This document shows positions 27,110-35,381 of a DNA stretch of 64,000 nucleotides, in pieces. The stretch comes from JBJXGE01 sp046154185 (GTDB taxonomy: Bacteria > Planctomycetota > UBA8108 > UBA1146 > JAJFFE01). Within the stretch, counting starts at the first letter, position 1. Each line of letters begins with the position of its first letter. A model generated the notes under the pieces. It was not told the DNA's origin. It saw only the letters and a program-made list of their open reading frames with translations, and made no database searches. Made by a program: the position numbers and the translations under genes. The stretch lies in assembly GCA_046154185.1 (NCBI GenBank), contig JBJXGE010000066.1, forward strand, positions 21,505 through 85,504. Reading direction: 5' to 3'.

Positions 27110-28497
27110 ACGGTGCCAGTGAAATGAGCCGCAACTTGCAAGTGCAACCGGAATCGCGCGAGCGCGGGGCGTTCTTCATCGTCGTCGCCGTGCTGGTCGT
27201 ACTGATGGCGGGCCTCGCATCGGCCTTCTTCGCGATGTCGACGAACTATCACACCGCATCTCGTCGCTCGCTCGAAACCGAGACGGCGTTTCAAATAGCG
27301 CGCTCCGGTGTGAACTATTTGCTGGCTGAATTCGCCTCGGAACCGACGTACTTCGATACCCTGGGTACGCTTCCCACGAGGAACTTCGGGAGCGGATCGT
27401 TCGAGCTTGAATCCGTTGCGCCCGACGGCGGCACACGCTGGGACGTCGTAGTAGTCGGCCGCCTTGGTGCCACCGAGTATCGCATTGCTGCCGCCATCGG
27501 CTTCGGACAAACGCTGATCCCTGGCGGGCTCGTCATCGGCGGCACCGGCAGTCCGACTTTCAATTGCATGTCGATCAGCGGCGCGGGCGCGAAAATCGCG
27601 AGCTATGACTCTGAGGTCGGCGCATACAACGCCGCGACGCCGGGTTCAAACGCCGACGTCTCCGTTCACGGTAGCGTGACAATGAGCACCGGCGCGCTGA
27701 TCCACGGCACGCTCGAAGCGACCGGCACTGTCACGGCTTCAGGCGGCGCCAGCGCGACCCTCGGACACACCGCCAGTGCGACGCTCTCGGCGCTCGACGA
27801 CATCGACCCTTTCGTCGTCAGTACCCTCGCACAATCACAAGCGAGCAACGACAACAGTGCGCTCGGTCCGATTTTCGGCGCGCAGTGGAGCGCCATCTTC
27901 GGCGCCGAAAATTACGGCGACTTGATCGTCAACGGTGGCAATTTTGTCGTTCCAGCGGGCACCTATAGATTTCGCCGCTTCGAAGTGCGCGGCGGCGCGA
28001 CCGTCACGTTCGACACCAGCACCGGCCCTGTGAACATCTGCTACATCGGAAGCGGAACCGGCACCGGTTCCGGCAACGACTTGCAAGTCGACGATAGTTC
28101 GCACGTCGTGTCGCAGAGCGGCACGACCCAAAACCTGCTTCGTACGATTCTCGCCGCCGACTGCGACTTCTTTTGCAGCAATAACTCGATCTTTGGCCAG
28201 AATCTCAGCGATCCCAACAGTGCCGGCTACTCACAGCTCGTCAGCCTCGGCGGCAATACTTCCGCTGACGTCATCGGTGTGGATACCGGCGCCCAGGTGT
28301 TCGGCCGTCTCTACGCGCGAGCCCACGACGTGTCCATTGCTTCGAATGGCAGCTGGTACGGATCCGGCGTCATTCGCGAACTTGCGCTCGATGCCAGCTC
28401 GGGCACTGCGACCTTTGCCGTCGATGAGTCTCTGCTCGGCCGCTCGATTCCGCAACCCGATGACCATGAGGTTTATGGAACATGGAATGCCCAATGA
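27106..28497 (+). CDS. PilX-like pilus assembly/surface protein
   Basis: 463 residues, start overlapping the preceding stop by 4 nt (ATGA). After the basic leader QPESRERGAF a single hydrophobic helix (FIVVAVLVVLMAGLASAFFA, ~23-42) is followed by a GVNYLLAEFA helix. This is the layout of PilX N-terminal domains. The long C-terminal region (130-463) is rich in Gly, Ser, Thr and Ala and beta-structured, with repeated GG.V.IS/TG patterns, as in adhesin-like or DUF7305-type domains. It probably caps or decorates the pseudopilus fibre. Confidence 0.78.
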   Translation: MNGASEMSRNLQVQPESRERGAFFIVVAVLVVLMAGLASAFFAMSTNYHTASRRSLETETAFQIARSGVNYLLAEFASEPTYFDTLGTLPTRNFGSGSFELESVAPDGGTRWDVVVVGRLGATEYRIAAAIGFGQTLIPGGLVIGGTGSPTFNCMSISGAGAKIASYDSEVGAYNAATPGSNADVSVHGSVTMSTGALIHGTLEATGTVTASGGASATLGHTASATLSALDDIDPFVVSTLAQSQASNDNSALGPIFGAQWSAIFGAENYGDLIVNGGNFVVPAGTYRFRRFEVRGGATVTFDTSTGPVNICYIGSGTGTGSGNDLQVDDSSHVVSQSGTTQNLLRTILAADCDFFCSNNSIFGQNLSDPNSAGYSQLVSLGGNTSADVIGVDTGAQVFGRLYARAHDVSIASNGSWYGSGVIRELALDASSGTATFAVDESLLGRSIPQPDDHEVYGTWNAQ

Positions 28498-28973
28498 CGA
28501 ATCACCACCCACGCCGGAACAAACTTGCCAAACCAGCGCTGCAGTTGCGCGTCATCGCGGTGTTTCTGCTGCTTGCCGTCTCCGTCCAAGTTGTGCAATG
28601 CGCTGTACTGTGGCACGCCGTATCGGCGCTCGAAGATCAGCTCCCCGGCTATGCGACAGAGATCGCCGCACTCTTGCACCAAAAACTGGCGTGGATTCTT
28701 GCGGCGAGTTTGATCGTGACGATTCCGTTGACGCTCATCGTTGGCGCATTGACGACCTTTCCGATCGCTGGACCAGTCTATCGAATGGAACGCCATCTCG
28801 CGGCGGTCGCCGCGGGCGAAACTGCCGCGCCGTGCACGATTCGGGACGGCGACGAACTGCAAGAGCTCTGCGAGGCGATCAACCGCGTGATTGCGAAACT
28901 GCCCACACCCGCGAGTGGTAACGCGGCGCCGCAGTTCGACTCAGCGGCGAAAATCGTCGAACTGCAAGACTAG
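28494..28973 (+). CDS. Small two-helix membrane protein with HAMP-like linker (paralogue A)
   Basis: 159 residues, start overlapping the previous stop by 4 nt. Two transmembrane helices (~23-45 and ~75-98) flank a ~30-residue periplasmic loop. A cytoplasmic segment follows: FPIAGPVYRMERHLAAVAAG, then CTIRDGDELQELCEAIN. This resembles a HAMP domain (P-x-x-x-hydrophobic pattern followed by an acidic E/D-x-L helix) but nothing follows it: no kinase, cyclase or MCP domain. A close paralogue lies at 34113. Its place at the end of a pilin operon suggests a membrane scaffold or sensor role, which is inference. Confidence 0.75.
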   Translation: MTNHHPRRNKLAKPALQLRVIAVFLLLAVSVQVVQCAVLWHAVSALEDQLPGYATEIAALLHQKLAWILAASLIVTIPLTLIVGALTTFPIAGPVYRMERHLAAVAAGETAAPCTIRDGDELQELCEAINRVIAKLPTPASGNAAPQFDSAAKIVELQD

Positions 28974-29054
28974 TCGTTCGACAAGCGCGATTCCAAGTAT
29001 CAGGTTCGCGTCAGTAGCGTTACGAGCCACTCGCTGCGAAAGCGCGTTGCGCGC

Positions 29055-30737
29055 TTACGATCGAAACCGCCGGTGCGCGCCTTTCGCGTCGCCGGACGCG
29101 CCGCGCGCTTCGAGTTCCTCGGCGATCTTCTCGGCGTAGGTTTGATAACTGCCATCGAACAAGCGCACGTTGCCGTCGCCTTCGAACGCCAAAATGTGGG
29201 TCGCCACGCGGTCGAGGAAATACCGGTCGTGGCTCACCACGACCGCGCACCCAGGGAAATCCATCAGCGCTTCCTCGAGCAACCGCAACGTCGGAATGTC
29301 GAGGTCGTTCGTCGGTTCGTCGAGCATCACGACATTGCCGCCCCGCCGCAGCATTTTCGCCATCTGCAACCGGTTGCGTTGACCGCCCGACAACTCGCCG
29401 ACGCGCTTTTCTTGCTCTTCGCCGACGAAGCCAAAGCGCGCCACATACGCACGAGTCTTCACTTCTTGTTTGCCGACGCGAAACACGTCGTAGCCCTCGG
29501 AGATCTCCTCGTAGACCGTGTTCTTGTCTTTGAGCGCTTGGCGACTCTGGTCGACATAGCAGAGTTCCACGGTCGGCCCGATCTCCACTGTCCCTTCGTC
29601 GGGTTTGTCTTCCCGGACAATAAGTCGCAACAACGTCGTCTTGCCGGCGCCGTTCGGGCCGATCACTCCGACTATGCCGCCCGGCGGCAACTCGAACGTG
29701 AGATTCTTGATCAGCATCCGCCCGCCGTAGCTCTTCGACACATTCGTGAATCGAATCACGCGATCCCCGAGCCGTCCGCCCGGCGGGATCGGTAACGCCG
29801 GCAACTCGCGCACGCGATCGTAGTTGCTCGCGACCAAATCATTGAACGCCGAAATGCGCGCCTTACTCTTCTTCTGGCGCGCGCGCGGCGACTGTCGAAT
29901 CCACTCGAGCTCCTCCTGGATCGCCTTGCGTCGCGACTCTTCCGCGCGTTGCTCGGCCTCGAGCAGCTTGTCTTTCTGCGCGAGATACTCCGAGTAGTTG
30001 CCCTCGAACGGCACCGCGCGTCCGCGATCCATCTCGAGCATCCAACCGACCACGTTGTCGAGAAAATACCTGTCGTGCGTCACAAGCATCACCGTGCCGG
30101 GATAGTCGGCGAGATGGCGCTCGAGCCACGCCGTCGTATCGGCGTCGAGGTGGTTCGTCGGTTCGTCCATCAGCAAGATATCCGGGTGCGCGAGCAACGT
30201 GCGACAGATCGCGACGCGCCGGCGTTCGCCGCCCGACAACACGCTCACTTGCAGTTCTGGCGGCGGACAATCGAGCGCGTGCATCGCTTGATCGAGATGC
30301 CGGTCGAGCTCCCAGCCGTCGACATGCTCGATCTGCTCCTGCAATTTCCCCATGCGATCATAAGCCGCTTGCATCGCATCGTCGTCGAGGGGTTCGCCCA
30401 ACTTCGCCGACACCTCCTCGAAATCGTGCAGCAACTGGCGAATCGGTTTCACCGCGATTTCGATGTTCTCCCGCACGGTCTTCGCGTCGTCGAGTTGCGG
30501 CTCTTGCGGTACATAGCCGATAGTGACGCCTTTGATCTTCGTCATCTTTCCGTCGAACCCGTCGTCGACGCCCGCGATGATCTTGAGCAGCGTCGACTTG
30601 CCGCTGCCATTCTTGCCGATGATGCCGATCTTGGCGCCGGCATAAAAGCCGAGCGTGATGCCCGACAGCACTTCCTTGCGACCATAAGAGCGCGACAGGT
30701 TTTGTACGGAAAAGATGATCTCTTTGTTATCGCTCAC
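29055..30737 (-). CDS. ettA: ABC-F ATPase, energy-dependent translational throttle EttA
   Basis: 560 residues with two ABC ATPase domains and no membrane domain. Walker A motifs are GKNGSGKST (~42) and GPNGAGKTT (~345). The signatures are LSGGERRRVAICRTLLA and LSGGQRNRLQMAKMLRR, and the Walker B motifs are LLMDEPTNHLD and VMLDEPTNDLD. The linker between domains (WIRQSPRARQKKSKARISAF) is the P-site tRNA interaction motif typical of EttA. Length and motifs are those of the family. It binds the ribosomal E site and gates entry into elongation according to ATP/ADP ratio. Confidence 0.96.
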   Translation of the reverse strand: MSDNKEIIFSVQNLSRSYGRKEVLSGITLGFYAGAKIGIIGKNGSGKSTLLKIIAGVDDGFDGKMTKIKGVTIGYVPQEPQLDDAKTVRENIEIAVKPIRQLLHDFEEVSAKLGEPLDDDAMQAAYDRMGKLQEQIEHVDGWELDRHLDQAMHALDCPPPELQVSVLSGGERRRVAICRTLLAHPDILLMDEPTNHLDADTTAWLERHLADYPGTVMLVTHDRYFLDNVVGWMLEMDRGRAVPFEGNYSEYLAQKDKLLEAEQRAEESRRKAIQEELEWIRQSPRARQKKSKARISAFNDLVASNYDRVRELPALPIPPGGRLGDRVIRFTNVSKSYGGRMLIKNLTFELPPGGIVGVIGPNGAGKTTLLRLIVREDKPDEGTVEIGPTVELCYVDQSRQALKDKNTVYEEISEGYDVFRVGKQEVKTRAYVARFGFVGEEQEKRVGELSGGQRNRLQMAKMLRRGGNVVMLDEPTNDLDIPTLRLLEEALMDFPGCAVVVSHDRYFLDRVATHILAFEGDGNVRLFDGSYQTYAEKIAEELEARGASGDAKGAHRRFRS

Positions 30738-30804
30738 AACTGCTCAGTTTCACGGCCGAGTTTGGTCAGATTCTACGCTCACCACCACGCGCTCAACATT
30801 CTCC

Positions 30805-31029
30805 TCAGCGAACCGCGTCGAGCGCAGCGAAGACTTCTTTGCCTTCCGGAAACCGGCCGAGCTTCTTCTTCGAGAATACGAGTTTGCCGTTGGCATGCAC
30901 CTCGAAGACGCCGCCCTTCCCCTCGATGAGTTGCGCTTCCACTCCGTACTTTTTTTTCAGATCAGCCGCCAAACTGGTGGCTTTGGGCAAGTAGTTTCAC
31001 TGTCCGCAGTATTCGATCGAGATTTTCAC
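30805..31029 (-). CDS. SelW/Rdx-family selenoprotein with in-frame UGA (Sec11)
   Basis: A naive call gives only 61 residues starting MPKATSLAAD. Immediately upstream, in the same frame, is GTG AAA ATC ... TAC TGC GGA CAG, then TGA, AAC TAC TTG. This reads VKISIEYCGQ-U-NYLPKA. SelW-family proteins have a thioredoxin-like fold with CxxU or CxxC exactly here, and the rest (LIEGKGGVFEVHANGKLVFS) is typical. The UGA is at 30997-30999, so the full product is 74 residues with Sec at position 11. A GTGAG motif lies about 7 nt before the GTG. The role is a thiol-based redox activity. Translation would require the SelA/SelB/SelC machinery, which is not in the window. Without Sec insertion it would be a 10-residue stub. 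Confidence 0.82.
30966..30990 (-). promoter_or_regulatory. Candidate bacterial SECIS hairpin after UGA
   Basis: The 25 nt starting 6 nt after the UGA can fold as TTGCC-C-AAA / loop GCCACCAG / TTT-GGCGG: eight pairs (two G-U) with one bulged C and an 8-nt loop whose first base is G. The loop begins 15 nt after the UGA, at the short edge of the spacing I recall for bacterial SECIS elements. The fold is hand-made and unscored. Confidence 0.5.
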
Positions 31030-31217
31030 GATGAACTCACTTTCGCTCGCCGGCGCACTTCTTGCGCGCGGCCGTACTCATTGTTCGAAGCCTCGTTACC
31101 GAATGGGCGCGCATGATAACCGCTAAATGCTGTCGAGGTCAGCAGCCGTTTGATACGCTGTGGACTTTCCTGAATCCAGATCGAGCCTCGCGCTTGCCAG
31201 CAAAACAAAGGAGAGCC

Positions 31218-32588
31218 ATGCAAGACGTGATTCAGCAACTCCGCCAGCAGCGCGACACCCACGTGGCGCGACTGAAGGAGTGGTTGCGCATCCCCAGCGT
31301 GTCGACTGATAGCAGCCAAAAGATCAACGTCCGACGCGCCGGCGAATACGTTCTCAATGAGCTCAAGTCGGCCGGCTTCACAACGCAAGTGACGGAGACC
31401 GCCGGCCACGCGATCGTCACGGCCGACTGGCTTGGCGCGCCCGGCGCGCCGACCGTGCTCGTCTATGGCCACTACGACGTGCAACCGCCCGATCCCATCG
31501 CGCTCTGGCGGCACGGTCCGTTCGAACCGACGATCGAAGGACGCAACATCATCGCGCGTGGCGCCACCGACGACAAAGGCCAAGTTCTCGCGCTCGTGCG
31601 CGGCATCGCCGGCTACCTCAAACAGCGCGGCAAACTGCCCGTCAACGTCAAGTTCTTGATCGAAGGGGAAGAGGAGATCGGCTCGCCGAACCTCACCCCG
31701 TTCATCAAGGCGCAACGGGCGCGCCTCGCCGCCGACGTCGCGCTCATCTCCGACACGTCACAATTCGGCCCGCGCAAACCGGCGCTCACGATCGGGCTCA
31801 AGGGGCTCGCTTATTTGGAGCTCGAGATTCAGGGGCCGAACCGCGATCTCCATTCCGGCAGCTACGGCGGCGCAGTGGCCAATCCGGGCAACGTGCTTTG
31901 TTGGCTGATCGGACAACTGCGCGATGCCGATGGTCGCGTCACCATCCCGGGTTTTTACGACGATGTGATCGACCTGACGGCCGCCGAACGCGCCGCGATG
32001 CGAACCCTGAACTTCGATGAAGAGGCTTTCCGCCGCGATCTCAACGTGTCGGCGCTGTTCGGCGAAACCGGCTACACGACGCTCGAGCGCAAGTGGGCGC
32101 GACCGACGCTGGACGTGAACGGACTCTTGTGCGGTTGGACCGGCGAAGGCGCGAAGACCGTGCTGCCCGCGAAAGCGTCGGCGAAGTTTTCTATGCGACT
32201 CGTCGCCAAACAAGAGCCCGAACGAATCAATGCGCTCGTCACGGCGCACCTCAAGAAACTCTGTCCGCCGACCGTGACCATGAAACTCAGCTACCACCAC
32301 GGCTCCGACCCCGTGCGCGTGCCGGCCGATAGTCCTTTCATGAAGGCCGCCCATCGGGCGGTCGCGCGCGGCTTCGAAGTAGAACCGGTCTACATACGCG
32401 AAGGCGGTTCGATCCCCGTGGTCAGTACTTTCAAGCGCGAGCTCGGCATCGACACGATTCTGTTGGGGATCGGCCTCCCGGATGACAACGCGCACTCGCC
32501 GAACGAGAAGTTCGACCTCGACGATTTTCAGCGCGGGATCGAGACTGCCGTGCATCTGCTCGACGAATTGGCGAGCGTTAAACGATAA
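31218..32588 (+). CDS. M20 family dipeptidase/metallopeptidase
   Basis: 456 residues from ATG 31218, which has AAAGGAG 5 nt upstream. The zinc-binding and catalytic motifs of M20 peptidases are visible: VYGHYDVQPPDP (~85), RGATDDKGQ (~118, bridging Asp), IEGEEEIGS (~150, general base and ligand Glu) and a terminal His region AHSPNEKFDLDDF. A dimerisation (lid) domain spans ~190-310. These cytoplasmic enzymes hydrolyse dipeptides or related amides. The gene is followed after 10 nt by an M24 peptidase, so both probably act in peptide turnover. Confidence 0.94.
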   Translation: MQDVIQQLRQQRDTHVARLKEWLRIPSVSTDSSQKINVRRAGEYVLNELKSAGFTTQVTETAGHAIVTADWLGAPGAPTVLVYGHYDVQPPDPIALWRHGPFEPTIEGRNIIARGATDDKGQVLALVRGIAGYLKQRGKLPVNVKFLIEGEEEIGSPNLTPFIKAQRARLAADVALISDTSQFGPRKPALTIGLKGLAYLELEIQGPNRDLHSGSYGGAVANPGNVLCWLIGQLRDADGRVTIPGFYDDVIDLTAAERAAMRTLNFDEEAFRRDLNVSALFGETGYTTLERKWARPTLDVNGLLCGWTGEGAKTVLPAKASAKFSMRLVAKQEPERINALVTAHLKKLCPPTVTMKLSYHHGSDPVRVPADSPFMKAAHRAVARGFEVEPVYIREGGSIPVVSTFKRELGIDTILLGIGLPDDNAHSPNEKFDLDDFQRGIETAVHLLDELASVKR

Positions 32589-32598
32589 GGAATTTCCC

Positions 32599-33867
32599 GT
32601 GCTCAAGCACATCGTGGAGCGGCGCGCGCGCGTCGCGGCGGCCTGGAAACTGAGCGACGAGGTCGTACTGATAGGCGCTGGTGAGCCGCAACTCATTCCT
32701 GGCAGCGGCGACCAGTTCTTTTCGTTTCGCGCGCACGCGGAGTACTACTATCTCGTCGGCGATGACTGCGCCGGCGGCGTGGTCGCATACGACCCGCAGA
32801 CCGGTTGGGCCAATTTCGTTCCCGACGTGACCGAGCGCGAACGCATCTGGGAAGGTCGCGAACAACCCGCCGGCGAATCACTCAACGTGCTCGCCGCGTG
32901 GCTCGCGGCGCGGCGCGGGCGCACACTTTGCGTCCTCGGCGCGGAGCTGCCGCTCTCGCGTCACGATGCGGCGCGTAGCCAAGCGCTGCGCGATGTTCTC
33001 ACGCACACGCGCCGTCCGAAGGACGCGGCGGAACTCGCCGGCATCCGCCGCGCGGTTGTCGCGACCCACGCCGGCTTCGAAGTCGCGCGCAAGATGATCC
33101 GGCCCGGCATCACCGAACGCGAAATTCAAATCGAGCTCGAGGCCGAGTTTTTGCGGCGCGGCGCCACGCGCGTCGCCTACGACACCATCGTCGGCGCCGG
33201 CCCGAACTCGGCGGTGTTTCATGTCACGCCGTCACGCCGACAAGTGGCGCCCGGCGATCTCGTGCTCATCGATGCGGCGGCGGAGTGTGATCGCTACGTT
33301 TGCGATGTCACGCGCACATTCCCGGCGGGCGGCGAGTTCGCGCCGGTGCAGCGCGATCTTTACGAGATCGTGCTCGGCGTCGAGGAGCGCGCCATCGCGC
33401 GCTCGACGGCCGGCACCGAGTACAGCGACATCCACATGAAGGCGTGCCTCGAAATCACGGCCGGCCTCATCGAGATGGGTCTCTTGCGCGGCGGCGCCGA
33501 GAGTCTCGTCGAGCAAGAGGCCCATACGCTGTTTTTTCCGCACGGCATTGGCCACATGGTCGGCCTCGGTGTGCGCGACGCGAGCGGCTTGGCGCCGGGC
33601 CGTACGCGCCGCACGACCGGACCGCTCAAGCTGCTGCGCACCGACATGCCGCTCGAGCCGGGCTATGTTTTGACGATCGAGCCGGGCATCTACTTCATTC
33701 CCGCGCTCTTGAACGACCCCGCACGGCGCCAGCGCTATCACGAGGTCGTCGATTGGCGCCAAGTGGATTCGTTGCTCGGCATCGGCGGGATTCGCATCGA
33801 AGACAACGTATTGGTGACGGCGGCCCAGCCGGAAGTGCTGACCGCGTCGATTCCCAAGAAATACTGA
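32599..33867 (+). CDS. Xaa-Pro aminopeptidase/dipeptidase (M24B, PepP-like)
   Basis: 422 residues from GTG 32599, with AAGGAA 6 nt upstream; the frame is open further upstream inside the M20 gene. The N-terminal domain carries FRAHAEYYYLVGDDC as in aminopeptidase P. The catalytic pita-bread domain carries the metal ligands: IDAAAECDRYVCDVTRTFP (two Asp), FPHGIGHMVGLGVRDASG (His), LTIEPGIYF (Glu) and GIRIEDNVLV (Glu). It removes N-terminal residues before proline. It forms an operon with the M20 gene. Confidence 0.95.
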   Translation: MLKHIVERRARVAAAWKLSDEVVLIGAGEPQLIPGSGDQFFSFRAHAEYYYLVGDDCAGGVVAYDPQTGWANFVPDVTERERIWEGREQPAGESLNVLAAWLAARRGRTLCVLGAELPLSRHDAARSQALRDVLTHTRRPKDAAELAGIRRAVVATHAGFEVARKMIRPGITEREIQIELEAEFLRRGATRVAYDTIVGAGPNSAVFHVTPSRRQVAPGDLVLIDAAAECDRYVCDVTRTFPAGGEFAPVQRDLYEIVLGVEERAIARSTAGTEYSDIHMKACLEITAGLIEMGLLRGGAESLVEQEAHTLFFPHGIGHMVGLGVRDASGLAPGRTRRTTGPLKLLRTDMPLEPGYVLTIEPGIYFIPALLNDPARRQRYHEVVDWRQVDSLLGIGGIRIEDNVLVTAAQPEVLTASIPKKY

Positions 33868-33875
33868 ACGCGCGC

Positions 33876-34004
33876 GCTGTCTTTCCTTGGGGTGCTGTCC
33901 GCAGCACCCCTCACCTTTTCGGGGGACCCGAAAAGGCTCACCCCACACGTACGCGCCGTCTTTCCTTGGGGTGCTGCCCGCAGCACCCCAAGGAAAGACG
34001 GCGC
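33876..34004. repeat. Hairpin repeat, family 2, double copy with 24-bp perfect stem
   Basis: Starting 9 nt after the M24 stop. The first part has GGGGTGCTG-TCCG-CAGCACCCC, then CCTTTTCGGG-GGA-CCCGAAAAGG and CACCCCACACGTACGCG. The second part (33953-34004) is a perfect inverted repeat with 24 paired bases and a CCCG loop. It may work as a strong transcription stop for the peptidase operon, but no T-run follows. Confidence 0.85.
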
Positions 34005-34112
34005 GGGAAGGCGCGGGAGTTGTATTCATTCGCGCCCGTAAAAGCTGGCTCAAGCTCCACGTCCGTGGCGGCCGATATAGCCTGGACTCAACAGAGCGAA
34101 AGGAATTCGACG

Positions 34113-34643
34113 ATGGGACAACGCCGCAGCAAGATGCCCAAGCTAGGCATTCAACTAAAACTGGGCATGATCATGCTGATGTGCGCGGTCGCCTGCACAA
34201 CCGTGCAATTCCTCTTCTTTTTGCGATCGGCGAGCGATGTCGCGGCCGCGATTCCGGCCGCCCGCGAACTCCTGCTCGGTCAACTCAGCGCATTGATTCT
34301 CAAACAGTATTTGACGACGCTCCTGCTGCTCGTGCCGCTCATGGTGTCGGTGGGAATACTGATCTCGTTTCCGATCGCCGGGCCGATCTATCGCTTTGAA
34401 AAATATTTTCGCGAAATCGCCCAAGGCGCCGAAGTGCAAGCTTGCACAATCCGCCGCGGCGACAATTTGCAGGAGCTTTGCGAGCTCATCAATCAAGCGA
34501 TGGCGCGCATCCAAGCCGACAATGCCACCGGTCGCTCCGACCCGACCTCGATCCCGGCATTGGCGGCTCATGCGTCGGCCAGCACGCCCCAACCTGCACA
34601 GCCGCCGCGCATCAATCAGCAGACTCCCGAGGCAACCTATTAA
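34113..34643 (+). CDS. Small two-helix membrane protein with HAMP-like linker (paralogue B)
   Basis: 176 residues from ATG 34113 (AAAGGA about 8 nt upstream). Two transmembrane helices (~13-35 and ~63-88) precede FPIAGPIYRFEKYFREIAQG and CTIRRGDNLQELCELIN. These segments match paralogue A at 28494 almost residue for residue, while the periplasmic loops differ. The C-terminal tail is Pro/Ser/Ala-rich and probably disordered. No output domain follows the HAMP-like helix. It stands alone between repeats and a DinB gene, so the context does not suggest a partner. Confidence 0.75.
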   Translation: MGQRRSKMPKLGIQLKLGMIMLMCAVACTTVQFLFFLRSASDVAAAIPAARELLLGQLSALILKQYLTTLLLLVPLMVSVGILISFPIAGPIYRFEKYFREIAQGAEVQACTIRRGDNLQELCELINQAMARIQADNATGRSDPTSIPALAAHASASTPQPAQPPRINQQTPEATY

Positions 34644-34775
34644 TTTCCGCGCCTCGCAGAGATGGATGTCTCTCCAAAGTCGCGCCGTTATACTGCGCGC
34701 CCACTGGGCCGGTTGAAATCGGTCAGCGGCAGGGTTTCTTCGGCGCCGCACGTCGACAGTAACTGAGAGATCTCC

Positions 34776-35381
34776 TTGCAGCCAATTCACAACCAGTCCG
34801 CCATCGATGGCTGCCAGGCCGCCCTTGATCGCTGTCTGGCGCTCACCCAGCTCTACACGGTCGAGCAGTACGTCGCGCAATGTCCGGATGATGGGCGTCC
34901 GGATGGTGGGCGTTCGGATGGGTCGATCGGCGCACACATTCGACACGTCGTCGAGCATCTCACTTGCTTCTTCGATGGACTAGCGCGGGGTTGCATCGAC
35001 TACGATGCGCGCGCGCGCGATGAACACGTTGAGCGCGACCCGACCCGCGCCCGCGCGTTGCTCGAGCGAGCTCGCGCCGAACTCGACGGCTTGCGCGCCC
35101 GACCGCTCGACTCGAGCGTGCGTGTCGTGCAAGTTCCGGCGCTCGATACACCCTCTATCGAAGTGACGAGTAGCGTCGCGCGCGAGTTGCTGTTTCTTTC
35201 TTCCCACACGATTCATCATTTGGCGCTGATAAAACTCCTGGCGCGTCAGCAGGGATATGCGTTCCCCGCTAGTTTCGACGTCGCTTACTCCACCGCTCAG
35301 TACCGCGCGTCAACAACATCGTGCGTGGCCGAGGTAGTCAATGTGGCAATGGCTAACGGACCACGCCGCGCAGCTCGTTGA
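34776..35381 (+). CDS. DinB-family protein
   Basis: 201 residues, apparently from TTG 34776 (GAGAGA upstream). The DinB four-helix fold is indicated by GSIGAHIRHVVEHLTCFFDG, with metal-binding His residues, the IDYDARARD segment and HTIHHLALIKLLARQQGY, which supplies the remaining His. Members bind a metal and some transfer bacillithiol or mycothiol. A short in-frame 15-bp repeat near 34883 gives PDDGR-PDGGR-SDGSI. The C-terminus overlaps the next gene by 41 nt. Confidence 0.85.
   Translation: MQPIHNQSAIDGCQAALDRCLALTQLYTVEQYVAQCPDDGRPDGGRSDGSIGAHIRHVVEHLTCFFDGLARGCIDYDARARDEHVERDPTRARALLERARAELDGLRARPLDSSVRVVQVPALDTPSIEVTSSVARELLFLSSHTIHHLALIKLLARQQGYAFPASFDVAYSTAQYRASTTSCVAEVVNVAMANGPRRAAR

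Noticed and set aside
30805..30990. SelW-like gene as a complete 61-residue protein starting at MPKATSL
   Set aside because: This start removes the whole first strand and the redox motif of the fold, whereas the in-frame upstream extension restores both across one TGA.
33695..34053. Minus-strand frames around 33.9 kb
   Set aside because: They translate family 2 hairpins and the antisense of the M24 gene.
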